Positions 44,203 through 54,994 of a stretch of DNA of 64,000 bases are shown here, in pieces. The stretch lies in contig OY725501.1 in assembly GCA_963281255.1 (NCBI GenBank), forward strand, positions 3,139,674-3,203,673, in the 5' to 3' direction. Position numbers and translations under genes: made by a program. Every line of letters begins with the position of its first letter. Position 1 is the first letter of the stretch. Source of the DNA: Aphrocallistes beatrix. Taxonomy: Eukaryota; Porifera; Hexactinellida; Sceptrulophora; Aphrocallistidae. The notes under the pieces were generated by a model, which saw only the letters and a list, made by a program, of their open reading frames with translations, did not search any database and had not been told where the DNA came from.

Positions 44203-46914
44203 ATGGCGCATAAGCCATACAAAGAATGGAACTTCTACAAAGCCTCTCAGGTCATTCCTCTCGCACTGAACGACCCCAACGACCAGCTCCGACCGCTGGA
44301 CTTCTTCACACTGGACTGGGGGGACACGTTCACACATACAGCTCTGCCCCCTGAGTCGATGGAACTAGAGTCCACCACAGTTCTCTCAGACTTCAAGCCC
44401 TACTTCCAGTACACAGCCAGGCTGCAGAAGAGATTAACAGCCACGGACACACGACACAAGAAGCAAGATGTCCGTAACGGAATTAAGAAGGACACCTTGG
44501 AAACGAACGAGGCAGAGTTCTCTCGGATCCCCAGCCACTTCTTCAGTCCCCTCTTCAAGCTGCACGCACTAGAAACCTTCAACGACGTGATCCCCTGGAT
44601 TGTGTTCGAGCCGCGGTCTACTAACCGCAGTGGTTGGTCCATCCTCAAAAAACCGCAGAAACGATCTGACAACCGTGTGCACCTGCTACGCACTCAGCTC
44701 ACGCACTACCTGGACGTGATCGAGACGAAGCTAGCTCACCACGTGTCCAGGAAATCGGATGACTTCTTCAAGATCCTGGAAAGCCAGGAGAAAGTGCTTA
44801 GAGCCATACGCGAGGTCTCCTACAACACTCGAACATTCAGAACGGCACTACACAGCACATGTGACATCTCCATCTCTAATAAGCTACGCGTGTTTCTGCT
44901 CGCCAGGAAGAAGAAGAGGTTGAGTAAGATGTGTGAGAAGATGAAACTCATGTCGCTCGTCCACCAGACCCTCTCCACCATTCAGGCGCAGCAGGTGGCA
45001 CACGACCATGTCGCTGCTCTGGAGCTCATCACCACGACCAAGGACGTGCTGAGGTCTGACCTGCCAGGACTCCACTGCTTCCGTCAGCTGTCCCTCACCC
45101 TGTCCAGCATGGGAGGAGTGATCGAGGACAAACTGGAGGGAGAGTTCACCAAACTCTTCTTCGAGACGGTTTCCCTGTTCGGCATCTCTGGGGAGACTGA
45201 GATAGCAGACTCGGACTTTGAAGAACAGGTGGCCATTCTGATAGCGAGACTCGCCAAGCAGAATCGTGTCGAGTTCCTGACCCCTCTGAAGGATGCCATC
45301 CCAGACGTGATGCGGTCCAAGTTCCAACAGTGCCTGAAGAGCGAGCTGGGGAATGAGGCGGAGTTGGAGGAGGCCGCCCTCTCCCAGCTGATCCAGCAGC
45401 TCCCCTACCAGGAGTGGGTGCGCCTGCTCTCCCGCGTCTTCTCACACCTGCTGCGTCTCACGGAGAAGATGGCCTACATCTTCAGGACGATCAGCTCCTC
45501 CAGCGCCGCTCTCAACCCGGACACGAGACAGCAGTCAGTGGGCTTGCGCGGCCCTGCGGTTCCGGTTCCTAGCCACAGAGGAGCAGAACCGGAGTATGCA
45601 CACATTGACTTCATGAATGACACTCAGTTAGACCTGCGCATCCAGAACATAGTAGCCGCTTCTGCTGACGTCATCAACTCCTCGAGCAGCAGTGCGGACC
45701 CTACTGAGTGTGGTGAGGCTGTAGCAGAGACAGATTTATCTCTCAGTAGGGAACAGGTGCTGAGTATTCACGGGGAGTGCGTGAAGCTGTTAGAATCCGC
45801 CACTGACACGATACACCTCAGGTGTAGCCACCTGGTGGGGTTGCGGGGGAAGAGCGGGCAGTTTGAGAAGCTGACCAGTCAGGAGTTCATCACTCTCGTT
45901 CAGACGCTGGAGAGCTTCATCAGTCGGAGTCAGTCCCTCAGCAACTGCAGCTGTCCACACCTGCGCAGTGTCCTGCTCGCTCACTCGAAGAAGTTTCTAG
46001 AACAATTCCACGAAGAGCGCTTGAAGAAACTGTCTCTCCTGCTAGACCAGGAGCAGTGGGTGCAGCAAGACGTGCCTTGTACCGTGCAGTGTAGAGTCAA
46101 TAGGCTACAAGACGGATTGATATCCGAGGGAACTTCAACCCAGACAGAGGTGTCATTCCTTAATGAGGAGTCGAAGCCGACTCTAACTCTTAAAAACCGC
46201 ACATACCCAGTGGTGGGGACTCTCCTATTACTCCTGAACATGATAACTGACTACTGCTCCTCCCTGCAGGATCTACCGTCACTGACGGCGGAGATACTCA
46301 CCAAACTGGTTAAACTCATCGAATTCTTCAACACCAAATCTTGTCGCCTCGTCCTGGGTGCAGGTGGACTGCCTACGATGGGGATTAAGAGCATCACAGC
46401 TAAACACTTGGGTCTAGTGCAGAGGTGCCTCGAAGTTCTATCCGTGGTCCTACCACTGGCAGAGGAATGCTTTCTGAGACGGCTGACTGATAAACAGAAA
46501 ACCCTGATGACGCAATTCGAACGTGCGCGGACTGCGATACATAAACACCAGGAGCAGATTCACGTTAAGCTGATCGATATCATGGATGAAACGTTTCAGA
46601 GACATCTGAGCAGCTGGGAAGTTTCTCCCGAACAGCCGTCTCCTCCCATTAAATCCATCACGAAGCAGATGTCCAAACTTCACGAGGCCCTCCGGGGCGT
46701 TTTCACACCTGATCAAGTTGAAACTCTCTTCGTAGAGGTGGTGCTAGCATTCACGAAAAGATTTTCTGCTCGACTTTGTAAGCTAAGCAGGTCAAAGGTG
46801 GTAGTTAAAGATCATGTGATTGAAAATGAGCTGGGTTATGTTCATAACTCGATTTCTTCTTTGCAACATTTGAAAAATTTAGATTTGGAATATTTCCAAG
46901 TCACATTTGAATAA
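44203..46914 (+). CDS. VPS54: VPS54, GARP complex subunit (single exon)
   Basis: Uninterrupted frame of 903 residues from ATG 44203 (vertebrate VPS54 is about 970). The segment FFKILESQEKVLRAIREV, then KMKLMSLVHQTLSTIQ and ELITTTKDVLRSDLPGLHCF, is the conserved VPS54 N-terminal helical region. About residues 690-890 form the C-terminal VPS54 domain (SCRLVLGAGGLPTMGIKSIT; MSKLHEALRGVFTPDQVE). VPS54 is the GARP-specific subunit that tethers endosome-derived vesicles at the trans-Golgi network. The lack of any intron, beside genes with 7-14 exons, suggests intron loss or a retrocopy that replaced the parent; the frame is intact. An AATAAA at 46910-46915 overlaps the stop codon. Confidence 0.94.
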   Translation: MAHKPYKEWNFYKASQVIPLALNDPNDQLRPLDFFTLDWGDTFTHTALPPESMELESTTVLSDFKPYFQYTARLQKRLTATDTRHKKQDVRNGIKKDTLETNEAEFSRIPSHFFSPLFKLHALETFNDVIPWIVFEPRSTNRSGWSILKKPQKRSDNRVHLLRTQLTHYLDVIETKLAHHVSRKSDDFFKILESQEKVLRAIREVSYNTRTFRTALHSTCDISISNKLRVFLLARKKKRLSKMCEKMKLMSLVHQTLSTIQAQQVAHDHVAALELITTTKDVLRSDLPGLHCFRQLSLTLSSMGGVIEDKLEGEFTKLFFETVSLFGISGETEIADSDFEEQVAILIARLAKQNRVEFLTPLKDAIPDVMRSKFQQCLKSELGNEAELEEAALSQLIQQLPYQEWVRLLSRVFSHLLRLTEKMAYIFRTISSSSAALNPDTRQQSVGLRGPAVPVPSHRGAEPEYAHIDFMNDTQLDLRIQNIVAASADVINSSSSSADPTECGEAVAETDLSLSREQVLSIHGECVKLLESATDTIHLRCSHLVGLRGKSGQFEKLTSQEFITLVQTLESFISRSQSLSNCSCPHLRSVLLAHSKKFLEQFHEERLKKLSLLLDQEQWVQQDVPCTVQCRVNRLQDGLISEGTSTQTEVSFLNEESKPTLTLKNRTYPVVGTLLLLLNMITDYCSSLQDLPSLTAEILTKLVKLIEFFNTKSCRLVLGAGGLPTMGIKSITAKHLGLVQRCLEVLSVVLPLAEECFLRRLTDKQKTLMTQFERARTAIHKHQEQIHVKLIDIMDETFQRHLSSWEVSPEQPSPPIKSITKQMSKLHEALRGVFTPDQVETLFVEVVLAFTKRFSARLCKLSRSKVVVKDHVIENELGYVHNSISSLQHLKNLDLEYFQVTFE

Positions 46915-46915
46915 A
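46910..46915 (+). other. Possible poly(A) signal overlapping the VPS54 stop
   Basis: AATAAA contains the TAA stop (46912-46914). If used, the 3' UTR would be very short. Confidence 0.4.
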
Positions 46916-47066
46916 TCAATTAATCACACTTATAGTATAATCGAGCTTGTAAATATATGTATTTTTAAAACTATTTGATTATATTTAAATAGGTTCAAGT
47001 TAAAATTTGCGATTAACTGCCAATCGACCTTCAAATACTTTATTTGTTGATAAATATGTATACCAG

Positions 47067-47206
47067 TACAGTCAACTCCGCTTAATCGGGACAAGTATCC
47101 AGGAAGGGAATGGTTCCCATACATAGAAGCTAATACTAAATTTCATCGGTTAATCGGGACAGAATATCCGGGACCAAAGTGTCTCGATTAAGCAGAGTCA
47201 CCTGTA
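47067..47206. mobile_element. pogo/Tigger-like MITE (136 bp)
   Basis: The element is 47069-47204 with imperfect inverted ends of about 25 bp (CAGTCAACTCCGCTTAATCG on the left; complement of CAGGTGACTCTGCTTAATCG on the right). TA flanks are at 47067-47068 and 47205-47206. It lies between VPS54 and AAMP and has no coding capacity. Confidence 0.88.
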
Positions 47207-47280
47207 ACAGATGATTTGTTATGAATTTTTTTCTGGAAATTTTCTAGTTTGTAACAACCTTGGGTCAACGAAAGAAAGAA

Positions 47281-48477
47281 ATGGAAAATGAAGACTACAT
47301 AATTCCATCAGACGATGAGGATGGAGCAGGTGCAGAGGCGTTTAAAGTAGTTAAGACCATCGAGCTAGGAGAGGGGCAGGATGAAGGAGATGTGTCAAGT
47401 GATGAAGAAGTGGTGGAAATGGGCCAAGGGGTGGAGGTAGAGGAATTAGTATCTAAACCTAAAGAGCTGAGTCCTTGTTCTGTGGAATTTCGTGCACACA
47501 AAGGCTCCGTGTTTAGTTTAGGCGTCTGTCCGAAGGGAGAGATGGTGGTGAGTGGAGGAGAGGATGACAGAGGGCTGCTATGGCGGAGTGTGGACGGGGA
47601 GGTTGTGTACGAGTGCGGGAATCATAAAGACTCTGTAGTTAGCTGTGGATTCAGTTATGATGGGAAGTATGTGTGTTGTGCTGACATGTCTGGACAGATT
47701 AATGTCCTGAAAGCTAAGACCGGTGAACTTGTGTGGAACTTTGAGACAGCGGATATCGAGTGGACACAGTGGCACCCTACTGCCCATGTGCTCCTGGCTG
47801 GCTGTGCTGATGGGATGACGTGGATGTGGAAGGTTCCTTCGGGGCAGTACAAGACCTTCCCTGCTCACGGTGTTAGCAATACCTGTGGTCGCATCGCTGG
47901 GGACCTGCTGCTCACTGGGTACAAGGATGGAGCCTTGAAGATTTGGGATCTGAAGCAGGGACTCATACAGCACCACATCAAGAAAGGAATGGGCGCGCAT
48001 TCTGATGGTGTGACTTCGCTAGATGTTATTCCGTCAGGCAACCTCGCGGCCTCTGGGTCTGAAGATGGTACCTGCCACCTGAGCAGCCTCCACGCCGGTA
48101 AAACGGTGGAGACTATCCGGTTCGGGTCTGAAGCAGCACCGGATGGAGTGGAGAGTGTGGCACTGGGCGCCACCATGCTCGCCTGTGGAACCCTGGGTGG
48201 ATCCGTGGGCGTGTGGGACTTACGGGAACAGAAGATGCGGCACTTGCTGTCTGCAGGAGCTGGTGTGGTCCATTTGAAGTGGTTCCCCACTCCGTACAAT
48301 ATCCTGTGCTGCACGCTGGACGGGAGTGTCCAGCTGTGGGATACTCGGGGCGGGGAAGTAGTCAGGAATTGGAATGCTCACTCAGATCAGGTCCTCGCTC
48401 TGGATGTGATAGAGCAGAAGAATGCATTCGTGACAGGTTCTGCCGATCAAACTGCTCGAGTATTTACTCTGCAGTGA
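47281..48477 (+). CDS. AAMP: AAMP, WD40 repeat protein
   Basis: Single exon of 398 residues from ATG 47281. An acidic N-terminus (IPSDDEDGAG, SSDEEVVEMG) precedes about eight WD40 repeats starting at FRAHKGSVFSLGVCPKG and ending in GSADQTARVFTLQ. The order and sequence of the blades (DDRGLLWRSVDGEVVYEC, WHPTAHVLLAGCADGMTW) match angio-associated migratory cell protein and its yeast counterpart Sqt1, a chaperone that loads ribosomal protein uL16; the animal protein is linked to cell migration. A TTTCTAG 33 bp before the ATG (47241-47247) could be the acceptor of a 5' UTR intron or of trans-splicing. A poly(A) signal lies at 48582. Confidence 0.95.
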   Translation: MENEDYIIPSDDEDGAGAEAFKVVKTIELGEGQDEGDVSSDEEVVEMGQGVEVEELVSKPKELSPCSVEFRAHKGSVFSLGVCPKGEMVVSGGEDDRGLLWRSVDGEVVYECGNHKDSVVSCGFSYDGKYVCCADMSGQINVLKAKTGELVWNFETADIEWTQWHPTAHVLLAGCADGMTWMWKVPSGQYKTFPAHGVSNTCGRIAGDLLLTGYKDGALKIWDLKQGLIQHHIKKGMGAHSDGVTSLDVIPSGNLAASGSEDGTCHLSSLHAGKTVETIRFGSEAAPDGVESVALGATMLACGTLGGSVGVWDLREQKMRHLLSAGAGVVHLKWFPTPYNILCCTLDGSVQLWDTRGGEVVRNWNAHSDQVLALDVIEQKNAFVTGSADQTARVFTLQ

Positions 48478-48581
48478 AATTTATATTTTATAACTGCACA
48501 GCATGAGACTCAGTAATGTACATACAGTTCCGAGTTATGAAGTTTATCGAAAACGTCCTGGACTATCATAAGTGTTTAATT

Positions 48582-48587
48582 AATAAA
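48582..48587 (+). other. Poly(A) signal for AAMP
   Basis: AATAAA about 105 bp after the AAMP stop. Confidence 0.55.
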
Positions 48588-48912
48588 TAACTGGTTCAGC
48601 AGCGGAGTTATGAGAGTTGAGAGATTTGACTAAACAATTTATATCTGTTAGTAACAATGTGTCAATCTAACTACGATGAGACAGTAGTCTAAGAATGCAA
48701 ACTATACCACACACACTATATATCTGTGTGAAACTGCAACTAACCTGAGTATATTTACAAGGAATGCGATTCTAATCCACCGGACAGTGGACACAATTAA
48801 CGTTAATTTTATGCCCTAGAATAGAAGCACTATCCAAGCACATCCCATTGTCTCGCTACACGATTATTACATTATACTCCGCGTTAGTGTATGCCTGTAT
48901 TAGTCTACTAGA

Positions 48913-51900
48913 ATGTCTGATGTAAACGAAACGAAGAAGCTGCTGCGCTCTCTGCTGATTTCGGCAGAACACGGAGTTGCTTTGAAGGACTTGGCTCGGG
49001 ACTTTTACGACACAGTAGGATACCCACTCCCCTATAAGTAAGCAAGTTCTATTCTCAATGTATAATGTGTTCCATTACATATTTTCACACACTTGATCAT
49101 AAACTAAGCTCTACAAGAATAGCTATCATGCATTGAACAATGTAGTGTCGACTATTCGAAGTGATTTAATCACTTCTTTGAACTGATCCAGCTCCCATTT
49201 CCCGCCCTCTCCCCCTTTCTCACTGCTGCTGCCCTCACTGACCGCAACTGGGTCATTGAAAACCGCAATCAAGTCAGTCCCGTACGTGTGCAAGCGGTAC
49301 AGGACGAGGTGAATCCGCACTAGATTGCTAACCTCCATAGACTCGTTGAACTTCGCTACTTTCTGTGTCCCACTCAGATAATGGCACGAGTCGCAATTCT
49401 CAATGTCTATCCCGTTGGTATCCACTGCCTCATGGCTTAGTATCACTGTTTCACTGGATTTGTTGGCTTGTGAGATCTCCTGGTAGTGAACCCTCACAGC
49501 TTCCTCTCCACTCGCTACATTCTGATACTCGAGCAGTTCTATCATTATGCTCTGGTCTGTGTTTGGGTGTGCAAACACTTCCTGGTGGTCTGGAACCTGT
49601 CTGACCTCGCTGATGTCCACTCGCTGGGAGGGGAGGGAGCAGGTGATGGCCCCTCCGTAGAGAGATGCCACACTGGTGGTAGAGGTATCCATCTCTGATA
49701 TGAATTCTGCCATCGTTCGGACTGGATTGTTAGTGCACTGAGACCATGTACACTGCTACTATATAGCAATCTTATGGATTAGCAATAACGTGCAAAACCT
49801 GTTTAACTCGATGGCCAACGCTCACTAGATGAACTTGTTTGTAAGTAGATCACTGGGATATGTCTTCTGATGATACCAAACTTGGACCGACTGAAAGCTA
49901 ATTATAGATACTTCCTTAAGAATATGAATGTGCTAAGATAGACACGAGAAAGTGTATAACATTGAATTTTATTACTTGAAGAATGAGATCCATACTTGTA
50001 ATGCTTTATATAGGAGGCTGGGGTACATGAGCATGGAGGAGTTGCTGGAGGACATTCCTGACACTGTGAGGATCTCTAGGGACTACACAGGTCAGGCCCG
50101 CCTATTCGGAGTGTCCAATCAGGACACAGAGCACATTGCCGATATGGTGAAGAAGCAGAAGAAGGGGACATTCAACCCTTACAAACCTCCTCCCAAAGTA
50201 ATCACTCTCCCTTCACGATAATAATTTAGATAGTTGTAGGGGAGGATTTGTATAGATACGTACATGCATGTAGTTTCTAGTCCTGGAATGTGTATATCTA
50301 TTTTAGGCTCAGGGTATGCAGCAGATGCAGAGAGGAGGCAAGCGCTCTTCAAAGCCTCACTACAACAGCCACAACAGCAGCTTCAACGCCTCCAGACCCG
50401 GTCCCCCTCGGGTACACGCCCGCTCCCACACACTCCCTCAGAACCACTTCGAGGTGGACAGCCTCTCTTCGAGCTCCTATCCTGACATTAACAAGCCAAG
50501 ACATGGACCTAGCTACTATAAAGGACCCCCAGCCTTCAGATCTGCTGGCAATAATCACTACGCGAAGAACTCCAATTCTCCCCAGTATAATAACGCTAAA
50601 CCTCATACACAGCAATCCCATCAGTCTTCTAACGACTACAACTACCAGAGACCTGTGCCACAGCATGTGCCGCACACTCTGTCTGGCTCTGGCATTAGAT
50701 CGGATCTCTCATCTCCGAACAAGAACTCACACTTGCTCCACGGCACTAAAGAGGCTATTTACGATCTCCTCTTGCAGAATCCAGGCGGGATTGTTGGAGA
50801 GAACATTGAGGAGGCGTACTTTCGCATTTTTAGAACGAAACTTCCCTACTATCAGCTAGGTCACAGGGACGTGAAGGGGTTCATTGAATCCATTCCTGAC
50901 ATAGTTCGAATCGACTACTCGAATGCTCAAACTCCCATCTGTCACCTAGCCCATAGGCAAGAGAAGCAAACTTCAAAAAAGGATTACAAAAACTCGGATT
51001 GGAGTACCGTTTTTCCGGAGTCATTTCATCCCTTAGAACAGATGGAACCAGATCGCGGCCCTTCGCCGGACACTAAATTTAATCTGGCAAAAGATGCTGG
51101 CTTGAATTTGGAGGAGGACTACAGTTCGTTCGTTCTGACTGAAGAGGAAAAGAAGAGGCACATCAATGACTTGAAGTCTAAGATATACATATTTCTCATG
51201 AGCAAAGGGGGTCCAGTTCCTCTTGAGGAGTTTGAGCATCAGTACAGGGCTGTGAACCGGGAAGATCCCGAGATAGCCTACCGTGTGCTAGGATACGCGA
51301 CACTTAAAGAGTTCTTGCGCGAGATAAAGGACATCTTACAGTTCATAATAGAGGACAAAGACGGAAGCACATCTGTAACTATGAAGACGAAAAAACCTTC
51401 TCCCCCTTCTCCTGGAGACCCTCTCAGGAGTTATGTGAACAATGCCCGGCCTTTTATGCCTCCTTCGAACTTAGTCCGCCCCTTTCCCGCCCAAATACAC
51501 CCTGTCTACAGGACCACACTTCCCAACTCTGGATTCATCCCGGCCGGAGCTCCCCTTAACATCCGACCGCAGAGACGGCCCAACGATAGCAACCAGAATG
51601 TACCCCGGTTCCCTACCCACACCCACAACCCTTACCCGCGGCCCCCACGCCCCCCGATTCCTGAAAAACAAAGCTACCTAACCATCCCCAATGAGCCGCA
51701 GATCCCCTTTCAATTCAGAGCTGATCCACCCGGTTTTGAGGCTAACATCAATCCATCCATCATTCCGCTCTCACCACTCAGCGACCCGTTGCTCGGCCCC
51801 TTCCCACTAGACGGTCTCATGACAAACCTGTCCTCTCTCTCGTTACGACCGGAAACTACTCCTTTGAAACCCTTCAACCCCTCCCACACAACGATCCACT

Positions 51901-53671
51901 CCCTCAATATGGACTTCAGCAAGGCACAGCGAGACTTCGTGCAGACACAGATCGTGAGCATCGCTGAGATGAGAAGTGAGGTTAAGATGAAATTCTCCTG
52001 TGAGCCTGTGCTCCGGTTTCTAGAGGGAAATAATGTAGTTCTGTTAGCAGGAGAAGATCAGGGAAAATGTGCACTAACGTCAGTGGCTCTAACGAATGGC
52101 CTCAACGTGCTGACTGATAATCTCCAAAGTTTAGTCATATGCCAGGACGCTAAGGGGGCACATAAAATATTCCAGTGCTTAGAAAATTTATCAGACAACA
52201 CAGGGCTAAAAGTCTCTTGTTACGATTCTCCCGAAAAGTTTAAATCCGTCCGCACAGAAGCGCACATAATCGTTCTGATACACTCCTTACTCGGTGAGTT
52301 ATTCACCCAATACAACACGACACAGCTGACTCGTATCGGGCTATACAACCTCATCACGGATCTCAACACATACTATGAGATTGTTCGTATTTTGAAGCTT
52401 CACATGAGTGGGAAGTTAAACGAACTCAAGTTCTTCTTCGCCACCAATCCACACAACGAAGCGGGCACATTTATACTAAAGCTCATCAATACGCTTATGG
52501 TATCTAAATGCATTTTCTCTTACTACGGGAAAGACCAGGAAACCTGCCTGACTCTGCTCCCTCATGACGTGGAGAGCAACCAGATTCGGAATGAATCAGA
52601 TGCAGACATCCGTCCTCACCTATTAGCTAGTCTAACTAGAACCCGCACGTTCCCTAATCTTTTCGACAAATTTTTAATTCCACTGGGCGCTTCCTGCAAC
52701 AATTTCACAATTCTATCTAACCACATGGAGGAGGAGCTGCTGCTGCAGTCTCTAGCTCTGATCGCGATGAATAAGGTAGAGCCGTCCACAGCCACGACAC
52801 AGGTGGCCATCGTCGTGCCTAATGAGCAGCAAGCTAAAGATTTCTTAGAGCTTTGTGAGTTAGGACAGGTTGCTGGGGTCAAAAGTTTGATGGTGAATGG
52901 CAAAACCATCAAAGAAGAGATGAGATATACTCACATATGTATTGGATGGTAAGTCAAGTACTATGCATAGACTCTCTTGATAATTTGCAATCGATGTTTT
53001 CGTCTTTAACGAAAACTATTCTGATTGCTTCCCATTGGTTGATGGAAAAGCAATATATCAAATTCCTGATAAGTATCACGCATTAGCATACAAGCCAACT
53101 TGAGCTATGATAAAAGAGACAAGAGAAAAGTGTCATTTATAGAAAAAAAAAGCGGGCATAATGAGTTTAATTTCATGTAAAAATGAGACACGTGAAAATT
53201 AGCTCAATGGAAGAGTGAAAAAAGCGGGGCTGTATGCACCAGCATTGAATCATTTTCTACAAAATAACTAAAAATCATTCTGGAGAAATGAGTTTCAAGG
53301 AAAATATTTGAGTTTTCTCTAACTTATCAGTTCAAATATTTTAAAAATGTAGAAATTGTCGATCATATGGTCCTGCAACCGATATATCTTTTTTTATCTT
53401 AATTAGTAATTGATATCTTTCGAATTTTAGGCCAAAGGAAATATCGCATATGTCCAACAACACAAAATTCCTCTCAAAACTGTCGCTAGCCATACTCTTC
53501 CGTGTTGATATAGAGCAGAAGTTTGAATATTTAGAAGATCTATTTCGAAATTGTCTCGGTCCTCAGATTGTAGTGGTTGGCTCCAACTACTCAAGACAGA
53601 TTCTGAAATTTGAGTCTCAATTCATGTCAGAACCGAAACACATCACATTTCTAGCGAGAGATACGTACTAG
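48913..53671 (+). CDS. Triple-LOTUS protein with diverged DEAD-box-like C-terminus
   Basis: Four exons, 48913-49037, 50014-50197, 50307-52948 and 53431-53671, give 1063 residues. LOTUS (OST-HTH) domain 1 (about 8-90: LLISAEHGVALKDLARDF, GYMSMEELLEDIPDTVRI), domain 2 (about 247-325: YDLLLQNPGGIVGENIEEAY, VKGFIESIPDIVRI) and domain 3 (about 385-465: FLMSKGGPVPLEEFEHQY, LGYATLKEFLREIKDIL) are clear, as in TDRD5/TDRD7. Linkers are Pro/Asn/Ser-rich. From about 640 the pattern follows a DEAD-box helicase with its motifs eroded: FLEGNNVVLLAGEDQGKC where Walker A belongs, SLVICQDAKGAHKIF for Ia, IGLYNLITDLN where DEAD belongs, FFFATNP for SAT, then AIVVPNEQQAKDFLEL for the second RecA-like half. LOTUS domains bind the Vasa helicase in germ granules, so a germline role is inferred. 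There is no Tudor domain. The helicase-like assignment is weaker than the LOTUS one. Confidence 0.82.
49126..49713 (-). CDS. RANGRF: RANGRF/MOG1, Ran-binding nuclear transport factor
   Basis: Single-exon frame of 195 residues on the minus strand, nested in intron 1 (49038-50013) of the LOTUS gene. LYGGAITCSLPSQRVDISEV, then RQVPDHQEVFAHPNTDQSIM and IELLEYQ, is the hallmark of Mog1. The C-terminal half has LSGTQKVAKFNESMEVSN and LVLYRLHTYGTDLIAVFNDP followed by a short acidic loop and a helix, as in the family. Mog1 binds Ran and promotes nucleotide release; in vertebrates it also affects sodium-channel delivery. The length is close to the usual 185-220. The frame starts at ATG 49713, with a 12-residue leader before the conserved core. 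Confidence 0.93.
   Translation of the reverse strand: MAEFISEMDTSTTSVASLYGGAITCSLPSQRVDISEVRQVPDHQEVFAHPNTDQSIMIELLEYQNVASGEEAVRVHYQEISQANKSSETVILSHEAVDTNGIDIENCDSCHYLSGTQKVAKFNESMEVSNLVRIHLVLYRLHTYGTDLIAVFNDPVAVSEGSSSEKGGEGGKWELDQFKEVIKSLRIVDTTLFNA
52949..53430. other. Last intron of the LOTUS gene
   Basis: AT-rich intron, donor GTAAGT and acceptor TTTTAG; nothing else recognised. Confidence 0.5.
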
Positions 53672-53854
53672 TAGAGAAGATCTGGATTCAGGCTGTTTGC
53701 AGAAGTTCCTGGGTAAAGATATTACAGCTAGCTCCTTCCTACCATTAACTTCTTCTGAAAAGATTTATACACCCTTCGCCTTTAATAATCCTCTCTTCAC
53801 TGTTTAAATATGATTATTCCTGACGAATTAGAGTATGTCTAATCACATTAATTT

Positions 53855-53860
53855 AATAAA
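53855..53860 (+). other. Poly(A) signal for the LOTUS gene
   Basis: AATAAA about 184 bp after the stop at 53671. Confidence 0.5.
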
Positions 53861-54109
53861 GAAATATTTTCTATAAAATACTCAGTTTGTTCTTATTTCC
53901 CTTTAATAACTTAGCTAAGTAAGCTTTCTGGGGTATCATTCTATCAATTATTAACATTGCGAACAGAATATATATCATTTCGAAAAAATGATATCCGGAT
54001 CTACACCATTTGAGCAAAGTTTTCATCTTTCGATTCCAGATTCAAATTCAGAAACTTGTAGGTATTTGGTAGAGCTCGGATAAGACTTACCACTCCGGGA
54101 AGCGGAAAA

Positions 54110-54240
54110 AAGTACACGTACTTTATTCTCAACTCGGTTAGTACGTGTACTAACCGAGTTGATATTACATAGGAATCTATATATTAAATGAATTTTGGTT
54201 CAGAGAAATGAGTACGTACTAACCGAGTTCTACTGTATGT
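54110..54240. repeat. Palindrome and probable MITE relic
   Basis: 54131-54160 holds 14-bp inverted arms AACTCGGTTAGTAC separated by GT. A third copy of the arm lies near 54210-54228, followed by TCTACTGTA. The AACTCGGTTAGTAC arm next to TACAGTA resembles the ends of the pogo-like MITEs seen elsewhere in the window, but no intact element or target duplication could be set. Confidence 0.45.
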
Positions 54241-54994
54241 GATGACAATTAATTTCGAGAATTTGAATGAGTGTTGAGTAGATTTCAACTTGTACAATAT
54301 TGTTATATATCCAACGTTCAAGAACTTTCCTAACTCCTCGAATAGCAATTATAGGTACATATTAACATCTTAATTGCTACTCGTATTGGATTGTAAAGAA
54401 CCAATCCGAGTATAGCAGACCTTATTATTCTTAGTTATTCTTTGTGGCGTGCATTTCAGTTCTGCCATATTCTCTACACGTTATTGGTCTTTTTTATGTA
54501 AGTAGATAATTGTATTGACATCTATAGTAATCTACTCTATTAACTTCAAGGGTTTTAGGAATTATTCCGGCGACTTGGTGAGATGCTAGATTCCGGTTCA
54601 AACTAAGCCGAAATTAATATTCCAGTACGGAGTGTTTGAGTCATCTTCACAATAAATCTGTTATCATGCATACATGCCAGCCGTCCCGCTTTTGTGTACT
54701 ATTTTTGGTCTCAACTGCTGATCTAAAACCCTATCTTTACCCCTGTAATACAGGCATCAAAATAAAATAGAATATCATTTTACCCATAATTATATAGTAA
54801 CATTATTTAACACAAAACTAGTAGAATGAATATCAGTTCACCATTCCTTGCACATCATTGTGTTTATAGCATTTGGCCACCTCAAATCCAATGAGCAGTT
54901 GTAGTAATAATAAAGGGACAGTGTCTAACTTCAAAAATACCAAACATAAGAAAGGGTTGTTAGGAAATAACGGGATAACGTGACTGCTGAGGGG

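Larger units (their letters stand above)
53672..54994. other. Convergent intergenic region
   Basis: 1.3 kb between the LOTUS gene (+) and the zinc-finger gene (-). It contains the LOTUS 3' UTR and a palindrome-rich relic at about 54110-54240. No gene is recognised. Confidence 0.5.
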
